Assembly (NCBI RefSeq): GCF_001664485.1 | Contig: NZ_CP013630.1 | Location: 3,227,001-3,291,000 of the forward strand | From: Rhizobium sp. N324 | Lineage (GTDB): Bacteria; Pseudomonadota; Alphaproteobacteria; Rhizobiales; Rhizobiaceae | DNA length: 64,000 bases | Reading direction: 5' to 3' | Part shown: positions 20,176-28,410 of the stretch, piece by piece | How the letters are laid out: each line of letters begins with the position of its first letter | Numbering within the stretch: the first letter of the stretch is position 1 | Notes under the pieces: model-generated | What the model was told of the DNA's origin: nothing | Seen by the model: the letters and a program-made list of their open reading frames with translations, nothing else | Database searches by the model: none | Position numbers and translations under genes: made by a program

Positions 20176-21387
20176 ATGAAGATGACCGCGACAGCACCCT
20201 GGACAATCGAAAAGCCGACCGCCCTGCTCGTTCTTGCCGACGGCACGGTCATCGAAGGCAGGGGCATCGGCGCCACCGGCAAGGTCCAGGCCGAAGTGGT
20301 CTTCAACACGGCGCTAACCGGCTACGAGGAAATCCTGACCGACCCCTCCTATCTCGGCCAGATCGTCACCTTCACTTTTCCCCATATCGGCAATATCGGC
20401 ACCAACGATGAAGACATCGAGGATCTGACGCCTGCCGCCCGCCACGGCGCCGTCGGCGTCATCTTCAAGGCCGACATCACCGAGCCTTCGAACTACCGCG
20501 CCGCCAAGCATCTCGACCAATGGCTGAAGGCGCGCGGCGTCATCGGTCTCTGCGGTATCGACACGCGAGCCCTGACCGCCTGGATCCGTGAGAACGGCGC
20601 CCCGAACGCGGTGATCGCCCACGATCCGAACGGCGTCTTCGACATCGAAGCGCTGAAGGCCGAAGCCAAGGCCTGGAGCGGCCTCGAAGGCCTCGACCTT
20701 GCCAAGATCGCCTCCTCCGGCCAGTCCTCGCAATGGACCGAGACGCCGTGGGTCTGGAACGAAGGGTACGGCGAACTCGCCGCGGCGGACGCCAAATACC
20801 ACGTCGTCTGCCTCGACTACGGCGTCAAGCGCAACATTCTGCGGCTGTTTGCCGGTCTCGACTGCAAGGTCACCGTCGTGCCGGCCGCAACGAGCGCCGA
20901 AGACGTGCTCGCCATGCAGCCGGACGGCATCTTCCTGTCGAACGGCCCCGGCGATCCGGCCGCAACCGGCGAATATGCGGTGCCTGTGATCAAGACGCTC
21001 GTTAAGACCGATATCCCGGTCTTCGGCATCTGCCTCGGCCATCAGATGCTGGGTCTCGCCCTCGGCGCCAAGACCGAGAAGATGCATCAGGGCCATCACG
21101 GCGCCAACCACCCGGTCAAGGATCATACGACCGGCAAGGTCGAGATCGTCTCGATGAACCACGGCTTCGCGGTCGACTCGAAGTCGCTGCCCGACGGCGT
21201 TGAAGAGACTCATATTTCGCTTTTCGACGGTACCAATTGCGGCCTGCGCGTGCTCGGCAAGCAGATCTTCTCCGTTCAGCACCATCCGGAAGCCTCGCCC
21301 GGCCCGCAAGACAGCCACTATCTCTTCCGCCGCTTCATCAACATGGTGCGCGAAAAGAAGGGCGAACCGGCGCTCGCCGAACGCTGA
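20176..21387 (+). CDS. carA: Carbamoyl-phosphate synthase small (glutaminase) subunit
   Basis: This 403-residue subunit hydrolyses glutamine and passes ammonia to CarB for arginine and pyrimidine synthesis. The N-terminal CPSase_sm domain has ALTGYEEILTDPSYLGQIVT and GIDTRALTAWIREN. The C-terminal class I amidotransferase has the nucleophile Cys in FGICLGHQMLGLALGA and the catalytic His-Glu pair in FSVQHHPEASPGPQD. A second ATG two codons in (20182) is possible. carB is 7 kb downstream on the same strand, so carA and carB are separate transcripts here. Confidence 0.99.
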   Translation: MKMTATAPWTIEKPTALLVLADGTVIEGRGIGATGKVQAEVVFNTALTGYEEILTDPSYLGQIVTFTFPHIGNIGTNDEDIEDLTPAARHGAVGVIFKADITEPSNYRAAKHLDQWLKARGVIGLCGIDTRALTAWIRENGAPNAVIAHDPNGVFDIEALKAEAKAWSGLEGLDLAKIASSGQSSQWTETPWVWNEGYGELAAADAKYHVVCLDYGVKRNILRLFAGLDCKVTVVPAATSAEDVLAMQPDGIFLSNGPGDPAATGEYAVPVIKTLVKTDIPVFGICLGHQMLGLALGAKTEKMHQGHHGANHPVKDHTTGKVEIVSMNHGFAVDSKSLPDGVEETHISLFDGTNCGLRVLGKQIFSVQHHPEASPGPQDSHYLFRRFINMVREKKGEPALAER

Positions 21388-21563
21388 TTTCAAGAACTGC
21401 CGATTTCGCAAAGGCCCGCCAAACCGGCAGCCGAGACTCGGGCGGGTTGACGCGTTTTGTCGAGCGTCTGAAGAAGCTTGGCACTGCGATCCAGACCGTC
21501 GTTTCGCGCAGCGCATTCCGTTGATCAAGTCCTCGAACGCGCCGGGATTGTTCCCACCCGCTG

Positions 21564-23270
21564 TCACATCTCCGGCAGGCCGGCCTTTCGAAAGCCGTCG
21601 ACAAAGTGGTCTCGTACGGAGCCATCGCGCAGCGGCTGGGAGCTCAGCCAATGGCCGATCGTGAAATGGGGGTGGGCGATCAGGAACAATTCTGCTTCTC
21701 GCCGTGCCTCCTCACTGTGGCCCAACTGCGCAAGCGTAGCAGCCAGGAATTTGCGTGAGTTGGTACGATAGGTGTCTTCCCTGCGGAGCGTAGCGCTTGC
21801 CGCCTCATAGTCACGCGCGGCGTATTGCGCCTGTCCAAGATGACAAAGATACCAGCAGGCTGGACGGGGATTGAGCCGCAGAGCTTTTTCGATCTGCGCC
21901 AGTCCGTCGGCAACCCTGCCGTCCAGCACTGAGATGTCCGACATGGCGGCCCAGGTGTCGGCGTGGTTGGGGTCCAGCTCCAGGGCCTTGGCGAAGGCGG
22001 CCTCCGATTCCTCCCATCGCCGCTCATAGGCCAAAATGGTCCCCAGGACGTAACGGCAGCCGGCATCGTTGGGATCGAGCTCGACCGCCTTCTGCGCTGA
22101 TGTCGTCGCCATCTCCCGGTTGGGATCTTCGGGCTCGCCGAAATGAGTCCAGGCCAGCCACCGGTTATAGGCGAGCAGCCCGAGCGCCTCGGCATATGAT
22201 GGCTCGAGCTTGAGCGCGCGCTGGAGCAGCATATAGGCCTCACGCTCGGTTTGCGGCGACTCTTCCGTCAGGAGGCGGGCGCGCACACACAGATCGTACG
22301 CCTCAAAGTTCTTCGGCCGATTGCGCGGCGTCGGGATGGTCAGCCGGCCGACGAGGGCTTCAACAATCTTGGCGTTGACTTCATCCTGTAATTCGAAAAC
22401 ATCTTCCAGCGTCCTGTCGAACCTCTCTGCCCACAAGTGCTGGCCGCCAAGCGCGTCGACCAATTGAGCATTGATGCGGACACGGCCCATTGCGCGTCTG
22501 GCGCTCCCCTCCAGGACGTAGCGGACGCCGAGTTCCTGGGCGACCCGCCGTACGTCGACCGGCTTGCCCTTGTAGCCGTAGACGGAATTGCGCGCGATGA
22601 CGAACAGGCCAACCGTACGGGAAAGGTCGGTGATCAGGTCTTCGGTCAAGCCGTCGACGAAAGGCGCGTCCGCTTCATTCCCACTCATATTCGTGAACGG
22701 CAATACGGCGATCGAGGGACGGTCGGGCAGCGGCAATATGCTCCGCAGCGCATCCGGCCAATGCCACACGTGGACTGGGCGAGTGAGGTTCTTCAGGTAG
22801 CGTTCGCCTGCGTCGAAGAACCGGTCGCCGATCTTGCCGATGATCTCGCCGTGAACGCCGGCTGAAATGCAGATACCTCCCGGCGCGGCCTGCGTCTCGA
22901 GGCGCGCCGCGACATTGACGCCGTCGCCGAGGACGTCTGAACCGTCGTCAATGACATCTCCCAGATTGACGCCTATACGCAAAAGCAGGCGTTGATCTCC
23001 GGAAGCGTCGACAGCAGTGGTGGGCCGTTGCATTTCCAACGCTGCTTCGACCGCGTCCACCGCGCTAGCGAATTCGATCAGGAAGCCGTCGCCCACGACC
23101 TTGAAGATGCGACCGTTGTGGCGCATCACGGCCGGCTCGATAACGCCAGAACGGAGTTCCCTGAGGTTATCAAGCGTCGCGACTTCATCAGCCTCCATCA
23201 GGCGTGAATATCCCACCACATCGGCAACGACGATGGCGGCAAGGCGACGCTGAAGAGATTGATCCGTCAT
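21564..23270 (-). CDS. Class III adenylate/guanylate cyclase with TolB-like and TPR regions
   Basis: This 568-residue protein starts with a class III cyclase domain (about residues 8-175). The metal-binding strand is AIVVADVVGYSRLMEADEVA, and the later catalytic segment is FKVVGDGFLIEFAS and DGVNVAARLETQAAPGGICI. A TolB-like region follows (SIAVLPFTNMSGNEADAPF), then several TPR repeats (AVELDPNDAGCRYVLGTILA, ALELDPNHADTWAAMSDISV). Rhizobial genomes carry many such cyclases, with cAMP as the presumed product. There is no membrane segment, so it is probably cytosolic. What the TPR part senses is unknown. Confidence 0.93.
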   Translation of the reverse strand: MTDQSLQRRLAAIVVADVVGYSRLMEADEVATLDNLRELRSGVIEPAVMRHNGRIFKVVGDGFLIEFASAVDAVEAALEMQRPTTAVDASGDQRLLLRIGVNLGDVIDDGSDVLGDGVNVAARLETQAAPGGICISAGVHGEIIGKIGDRFFDAGERYLKNLTRPVHVWHWPDALRSILPLPDRPSIAVLPFTNMSGNEADAPFVDGLTEDLITDLSRTVGLFVIARNSVYGYKGKPVDVRRVAQELGVRYVLEGSARRAMGRVRINAQLVDALGGQHLWAERFDRTLEDVFELQDEVNAKIVEALVGRLTIPTPRNRPKNFEAYDLCVRARLLTEESPQTEREAYMLLQRALKLEPSYAEALGLLAYNRWLAWTHFGEPEDPNREMATTSAQKAVELDPNDAGCRYVLGTILAYERRWEESEAAFAKALELDPNHADTWAAMSDISVLDGRVADGLAQIEKALRLNPRPACWYLCHLGQAQYAARDYEAASATLRREDTYRTNSRKFLAATLAQLGHSEEARREAELFLIAHPHFTIGHWLSSQPLRDGSVRDHFVDGFRKAGLPEM

Positions 23271-23377
23271 GTGAGGACAAGCCCAACGACCGACTTCATA
23301 AGTTATTGCTCAACCGCGGGTGAGTCAACAAATGGTTAAGAGGTGATGTCCAGGCGATCTCCACCTCCCTTGAGCCG

Positions 23378-23503
23378 TCATCCTTCTTTGTGACCGACTG
23401 CGTCGAGGTTGACGATCCAGTTGTCGAAAACCACGACATAGGAAGCAATGCCGTCACTCTGGAACACGACGGCTTCAGGAAGCGGTCGCCCGGCAATTCC
23501 AAG
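23378..23503 (-). pseudogene. Possible remnant of a decayed gene
   Basis: A minus-strand frame of about 41 codons with no start codon reads PEAVVFQSDGIASYVVVFDN and continues WIVNLDAVGHKEG before a stop. Its composition looks protein-like, more so than the overlapping frames. A stop lies just upstream and I see no match to a known family. It may be the tail of a gene whose front has been lost. The surrounding 324-base gap between the cyclase and the ABM gene has no other supportable gene. Confidence 0.3.
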
Positions 23504-23594
23504 TTAGTGACCGGACGTCTTCGCTACCATATTGACCTCAACCATAGTTGAGGAATTACAAACGCCCGAAGACATCTGATGCAGGGGAAAATGG

Positions 23595-23915
23595 ATGAGC
23601 GGAGCTTTCTTTCGTGTCGACAAATTCGTCGTGCCGGCTGCGGCACGCGAGGAATTTCTCGTCAAGGTGATGATGACCCACAAGCTGCTGGAAGCGCAGG
23701 AAGGTTTCATCGATCACAGGGTATTGGAGCAGGTCGCCGGTCCCGGCGAATTCAATTTCGTCACCATTGCCGAATGGGAAAATACCGAGGTCGTCGAACG
23801 TGCGCGGATAGCCGTGGCGGCCGCCCATAAGGCCGCAAATTTCGATCCGCAGGAAATGTTCGCACGTCTCGGCATTCGAGCCGATATCGCCAGTTACAAG
23901 CCTGTCGCGGCCTGA
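23595..23915 (+). CDS. Antibiotic biosynthesis monooxygenase (ABM) domain protein
   Basis: This 106-residue protein has the ABM fold: FFRVDKFVVPAAAREEFLVK at the N-terminus, LLEAQEGFIDHRVLEQVAGP in the middle, and FVTIAEWENTEVVERARIA toward the end. Such small dimeric ferredoxin-like proteins include quinol monooxygenases and haem-degrading enzymes, but many have no known substrate. The ATG at 23595 has GGGG about eight bases upstream. It is convergent with the MATE gene, with 17 bases between the stops. Confidence 0.88.
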   Translation: MSGAFFRVDKFVVPAAAREEFLVKVMMTHKLLEAQEGFIDHRVLEQVAGPGEFNFVTIAEWENTEVVERARIAVAAAHKAANFDPQEMFARLGIRADIASYKPVAA

Positions 23916-23932
23916 GGGCAAAGACGGCCGGC

Positions 23933-25336
23933 TCAGGCGCCTGAAGTCGCTCCTTCCCGGCGAAGCAGAAGATAAAACCGCCAGCAGAGCATGACGGCGG
24001 CCGCCGCCAGCCCGACGAGGAAACCGAACCAGATGCCGATGCCGCCGAAGCCCAGCGGGAAGGCGAAGGCCCAGGCGAGGAAGAAGCCGATCGGCCAATA
24101 GGCAATCAACGCCATGATCATCGGCACCCGCGCGTCTTTCAGACCGCGCAGCAATCCGTTGGCGACCACCTGCAGCCCATCGACCAGCTGGAAAAGCCCG
24201 GCGACGACGATCAGTGGTCCGGCATAGGCAAGCACCGCTGACGCCTCAGGCGAGTTGACGTCAAGGAACCAGCTGCCGAGGAATTGCGGCATGGTGGCAA
24301 AGAGCACCGAGCCGACCGCCGAAATGGCGCAGGCAAGGATCAGCACCATGATCGACGCCCGCACCAGCCCATCGTAATCGCCCTGCCCGTGCGCGACGCC
24401 GACGCGCACCGTCGCTGCCTGGCTGAGGCCGAGCGGGATCATGAAGGCGATCGAGGCCCATTGCAGGGCGATGCCGTGAGCGGCGAGCTCGATGGTGCCG
24501 ATATAGCCCATCAGGAGCGATGCCACCGTGAACAGGCTGACCTCGGCAAGCACGGTGACGCTGATCGGAAAACCGAGCCGGAGAACCTCAAGCAGCGCAT
24601 GCCAATCAGGCTTCCAGAACCGCACGAAGATCTCGTAGCGGCGTGTCTCCTCCCGCTTCTGGACGAAGGCAAGAATGAAGAGAAAGCCGGCCGTCTGCAC
24701 GACGACTGAAACGATCGCAGCACCCTCGAGCCCCATCGCCGGAAAGCCGAAATGGCCGAGCACCAAGGCATAGGCGAAGATCGCGTTCAGCACCAGCGTG
24801 GCGATGGTGACGTTGAGTATGATGCCCGCCTTGCCGATGGCGCTGACCAAGGCCCGCATGACATTGAAAAGCAGCGCCGGCAGCACGCCGAACTGGCCGA
24901 TCATGATGTAGCCATGGGCGAGCTTGGCCACCTCCGGCTTCTGTTGCGCGAAGAGAAGGATCTGCTCCGAATTGAAGAAGGCGGGCTGCATGATGACCCA
25001 ATATGCGATCACTACCCAGAGACCCATGCGCAGCGCCCGGCGCACCGAGACGACGTCACCGCGGCCATAGGCCTGCGCCACCATCGGAATGACGGCGATG
25101 GCAAAACCGGAGCCGAAGATCAGGATCGTGAACAGGAACTGCGCCGAAAGCACCATCGCCGCCAGATGCTCGGCGCCGAGGCGACCGACGATCATCACGT
25201 CGGTGGTGTTGATGCCGAGCTGGGCGAGCTGCGCGCCGATCAACGGAATGCCGAGCGCCAGCGTTGCACGGAAATGTGCGCCCCAACGATTATCGGTTGT
25301 CGGCGCAAGCCTGCGCGCGTCGATCGGCGTGTCCAT
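23933..25336 (-). CDS. MATE-family multidrug efflux transporter
   Basis: This 467-residue protein has twelve predicted membrane segments in two halves. The first repeat begins LGIPLIGAQLAQLGINTTDV, the typical MATE opening, and the second begins RLGFPISVTVLAEVSLFTVA. Members export cationic or aromatic compounds in exchange for Na+ or H+ (NorM subfamily). The ATG at 25336 is the only good start. A perfect 9-bp hairpin lies upstream. The substrate is not predictable. Confidence 0.95.
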   Translation of the reverse strand: MDTPIDARRLAPTTDNRWGAHFRATLALGIPLIGAQLAQLGINTTDVMIVGRLGAEHLAAMVLSAQFLFTILIFGSGFAIAVIPMVAQAYGRGDVVSVRRALRMGLWVVIAYWVIMQPAFFNSEQILLFAQQKPEVAKLAHGYIMIGQFGVLPALLFNVMRALVSAIGKAGIILNVTIATLVLNAIFAYALVLGHFGFPAMGLEGAAIVSVVVQTAGFLFILAFVQKREETRRYEIFVRFWKPDWHALLEVLRLGFPISVTVLAEVSLFTVASLLMGYIGTIELAAHGIALQWASIAFMIPLGLSQAATVRVGVAHGQGDYDGLVRASIMVLILACAISAVGSVLFATMPQFLGSWFLDVNSPEASAVLAYAGPLIVVAGLFQLVDGLQVVANGLLRGLKDARVPMIMALIAYWPIGFFLAWAFAFPLGFGGIGIWFGFLVGLAAAAVMLCWRFYLLLRREGATSGA

Positions 25337-25440
25337 GACACCTGGTCCTGTGATTGAAATATGCGCCGCCGCACAATTTGCGGAGAAATATCATCGGGAT
25401 TTAGAGGAAAGCCCCGCAAAGAACTACCCCAAAACAGGCA

Positions 25441-25461
25441 GATGATGAAAAATTCATCATC
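25441..25461. terminator. Perfect hairpin between two efflux genes
   Basis: GATGATGAA and TTCATCATC are exact inverted 9-mers around AAA, 20 bases after the stop of the TetA-like gene and about 105 bases before the MATE start on the minus strand. It could end the upstream transcript or serve as an operator for the MATE gene. The minus-strand tail is TGCCTGTTTTGG. Confidence 0.45.
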
Positions 25462-25481
25462 GCATCACCATTTCTGATTGA

Positions 25482-26726
25482 TCAGCCCGCCACCTCAAGC
25501 GCCTCGGCCGGCTGACGGACCCGGACCCGCACGAGGAACACGCCGGCGGCTACCAGGATGAACAGGGCGGCGGTCAGATAGGGCGCGCCGGCAAAAGTGA
25601 CAGGCGCTTCGGGCCGGGTGAAATAGCTGAACAACTGCGTGAAGATGAGCGGCCCGACGATGGTGGTGATGCTACTCAGACTGGTCAGCGCCCCCTGCAA
25701 CTCGCCCTGCGCCGAGGGCGGCACCTTGCCGGCGGCAATGCTGCGCAGCGGCGGATCGGCGACGTTTTCCATGACGGTCGCGACGATGACGACATAGACC
25801 ACCCAGCCCTCCCAGGCGAAGGCATAGCCGGTAAGCCCTGCGGCCGAAAAACAGAGGCCAAGAAGCGCTGTCTTCCATTCGCCGAGCAGAGGCACGATAC
25901 GCGGCAGGACCAGTCCCATCACCAGCGCCGCGCCGATGCCGTAAATGCCGAGCGACAGGCCGATCTGCCCCTCGCTCCACCCGTAGCGATAGGTCGAGAC
26001 GAAGGACCAGACGGAGGGATAGACGGCATGCGCCAGGAAGAACAGGAACATGACGAGGCTGACCCAGCCGATGCCCGGATAATGGCGCATCTGCCGCAGC
26101 GCGCCGAGCGGATTGGCGCGCTTCCACTCGAAGCGGCGGCGATTCCTAGCCTCCAGCGTTTCCGGCAGCAGGAAGCAGGCGGCGATGAAATTGACGAGCG
26201 AGAGTGCTGCTGCGCCGAGAAACGGCACACGCGGGCCGAATTCGCCGAGGAAGCCGCCGATGACCGGACCGATGGTGAAGCCGACGCCGAAGGCGATGCC
26301 GATCAGCCCGAAATTCTTCGCCCGGTTCTCCTCGGTGCTGATATCGGCGATATAGGCCGAGCAGGTGGCGAAGCTGCCGCCACTGATGCCGGCAAGCACA
26401 CGGCCGACAAACAGCATCCAGAAGCTGGTGGCGATGCCGCAGATGAAATTGTCGATCGCGAATGTCAGCACCGACAGCAGAAGGATCGGCCGGCGGCCGA
26501 ACCGGTCGGAGAGGTTTCCGAGTAGCGGCGCGAACAGGAATTGCATGCCGGCATAGACCAGCATCAGCCAGCCGCCGTCGATCGCCGCATCGCTGACGCC
26601 GCCGCCGGTCAGCTGCTCCAGATAGGCCGGCAGCACCGGCATGATGATGGCAATGCCGATAATGTCGAGGAAGAGGATGATGAAGACCAGGAAAAGGCCG
26701 CGGCGGACGAATTTGGGGTCAAGCAT
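25482..26726 (-). CDS. TetA-type (TCR/Tet) MFS efflux transporter
   Basis: This 414-residue protein has twelve membrane segments and the drug-H+ antiporter motif A as GNLSDRFGRRPILLLS between segments 2 and 3. The opening FLVFIILFLDIIGIAIIMPV with the second-segment DAAIDGGWLMLVYAGMQFLF is typical of class A-C tetracycline exporters and their chromosomal relatives. Segment 5 has the expected GPVIGGFLG motif C. It sits upstream of the MATE gene on the same strand. No TetR-type gene is next to it, and the natural substrate is unknown. Confidence 0.93.
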   Translation of the reverse strand: MLDPKFVRRGLFLVFIILFLDIIGIAIIMPVLPAYLEQLTGGGVSDAAIDGGWLMLVYAGMQFLFAPLLGNLSDRFGRRPILLLSVLTFAIDNFICGIATSFWMLFVGRVLAGISGGSFATCSAYIADISTEENRAKNFGLIGIAFGVGFTIGPVIGGFLGEFGPRVPFLGAAALSLVNFIAACFLLPETLEARNRRRFEWKRANPLGALRQMRHYPGIGWVSLVMFLFFLAHAVYPSVWSFVSTYRYGWSEGQIGLSLGIYGIGAALVMGLVLPRIVPLLGEWKTALLGLCFSAAGLTGYAFAWEGWVVYVVIVATVMENVADPPLRSIAAGKVPPSAQGELQGALTSLSSITTIVGPLIFTQLFSYFTRPEAPVTFAGAPYLTAALFILVAAGVFLVRVRVRQPAEALEVAG

Positions 26727-26928
26727 GAGGCATCTCTACAGCGGTTGGTTCTGAAAAGACGATCTCGTCGCCGAGAAAGTGACATAGCTCAGAAAAGAAA
26801 CCGAAACAATCCGTGAACATTTCAAAGTTTTTGATAATGCAGAACGGGAAGTTCATGAGAGGGATCAACCGGAGAGCGCGGCGTGTGATTGTGGGAATGA
26901 GGAGAGCAAGGGCATTGCCACGATTCCC

Positions 26929-27151
26929 TTCTCCCCAGCGGGGGTCCGAAGGACGGGTCGAGACCCGCGGCTCGACCCCGGTCAGTGCCGGCAGGCAGAT
27001 GAGGGGGTGAGCGACAGAGCCGCGAATGCGCTGCGCGCAAGCGAAGGGCAACAATGAATGTTGTGCCGTGCGGCCCATCCGACCCTTCGGGCCACCGACC
27101 GGGGTTGAGCCACGGGTCTCAACCCGTCCTTCGGACCCCCGCTGGGGAGAA
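26929..27151. repeat. Pair of 55-bp inverted repeats
   Basis: The left arm (26929-26983) starts TTCTCCCCAGCGGGGGTCCG; the right arm (27097-27151) is its near-exact reverse complement, with a few transition differences. 113 bases separate them. Each arm also contains smaller palindromes (GGGTCGAGACCC). They lie in the 484-base gap between the TetA-like gene and the YpfJ-type peptidase, which shows no other gene. They are probably mosaic-type intergenic repeats. Confidence 0.75.
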
Positions 27152-27210
27152 GAGGGGAGAAAACAGCATCAGGCGTTTTCGGGGCCGTCACGAAGAAGAA
27201 TGTTTGGCCC

Positions 27211-28131
27211 TCAAACCGGCCCCGAAAACGTATCGCAAGCCGACAGCTGGCCGCTGTCGAAGCCGCGCTTGAACCATCTGACGCGCTGTTGCGAGGTGCC
27301 GTGGTTGAAACTTTCGGGCACGACGTAACCCTGCGACCGTTTCTGCAGCGTATCGTCGCCGATCTGCTGGGCGGCATTCAGAGCTTCCTCAAGGTCGCCC
27401 GACTCCAGCAGGCCCTTCTGCTGGGTAAATTTGCCCCAGATGCCGGCGAAGCAATCGGCCTGCAGCTCGACGCGCACCGACATCTTGTTGGCCTCCTCCT
27501 CGCTCATGCGCTGGCGGGCCTGGTTGAACTTCGGCAGGATGCCGAGCAGGTTCTGCACGTGGTGGCCGACCTCGTGGGCGACGACATAAGCCTCGGCGAA
27601 ATCGCCCGACGCACCGAACCGGTCGGAAAGCTCCTGGAAGAAAGCCGTGTCGAGATAGACCTTATGATCTTCAGGGCAGTAGAACGGACCGGTCGCGGCA
27701 GAGGCAAAGCCGCAGGCCGACTGCGTCTGGTCTGAGAACAGCACCAGGCGAGGCTCCTCGTAATCCCTGCCCTGCGCCTGGAAGATGCCCGTCCAAGTAT
27801 CCTCGGTTTCGGCAAGCACGGTGCGCATGAAAGCGGTCATCTCGTCATTGGCGGGCGTGCGGGTGCCTTGCGACTGGCTCTGCTCGTAGCCTGGACCGCT
27901 CGACATGCCGCCGCCTTCGAGCACCTGTAGCAGATCGACGCCCATCATCTTGAAGATGAAATAGATAACGACGAGGAAGATGATCGTGCCGATGCTCAAG
28001 CCGCCGCCGGCACGGCGAACGCCGCCGCCGGAGGGAAAGTTAAAGCCGCCGCCGCGGCCGAAACCGCCGCTGCTCGGATCGCCGCGGCGATCCTCGACGT
28101 TGTCGGACTGACGCCGGCCTCTCCATTCCAT
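27211..28131 (-). CDS. YpfJ-type putative neutral zinc metallopeptidase
   Basis: This 306-residue protein belongs to the YpfJ/KPN_02809 family. The N-terminus is Gly- and Arg-rich (SSGGFGRGGGFNFPSGGG), followed by one membrane segment GTIIFLVVIYFIFKMMGV. The domain facing the periplasm holds the zinc motif VVAHEVGHHVQNLLG and, further on, VELQADCFAGIWG with a possible third ligand. Substrates are unknown. The ATG at 28131 (MEWRGRRQSDN) is the usual family start; an upstream start at 28164 is unlikely. It is divergent from carB. Confidence 0.95.
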   Translation of the reverse strand: MEWRGRRQSDNVEDRRGDPSSGGFGRGGGFNFPSGGGVRRAGGGLSIGTIIFLVVIYFIFKMMGVDLLQVLEGGGMSSGPGYEQSQSQGTRTPANDEMTAFMRTVLAETEDTWTGIFQAQGRDYEEPRLVLFSDQTQSACGFASAATGPFYCPEDHKVYLDTAFFQELSDRFGASGDFAEAYVVAHEVGHHVQNLLGILPKFNQARQRMSEEEANKMSVRVELQADCFAGIWGKFTQQKGLLESGDLEEALNAAQQIGDDTLQKRSQGYVVPESFNHGTSQQRVRWFKRGFDSGQLSACDTFSGPV

Positions 28132-28410
28132 CTTCGTTCTCCCCGGCAATGCCCGTGATTGCACTTCAGGAATCTATATATCCGTCGACGGCCGGAATTC
28201 CAGCGCGTTCATCGGGGGGTAGTCGCTCCTGACGAAATAGTCTTCCGCACCATGTTGGATTCCTGTCGATTCCGCGATTTATGGGGTTCCGTTTGCAAAT
28301 ACATTTGCCTATAAGCCGCTTCTAGCCTGAAAAGACCTCAATGCGCGACCCGACCCGGTGATCTCCCACCCTGGCCGGCTTTTTGCGCAGCCAGATAGTG
28401 GATATCGCCC

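Noticed and set aside
23296..23502. 68-codon minus-strand frame beside the cyclase
   Set aside because: Ser/Thr-rich without domain features; the frame one base over looks more like a protein remnant.
26813..27328. Several short frames between the Tet-type and YpfJ-type genes
   Set aside because: They all lie in the 55-bp inverted repeats and repeat the same peptides (for example LSHGSQPVLRTP).
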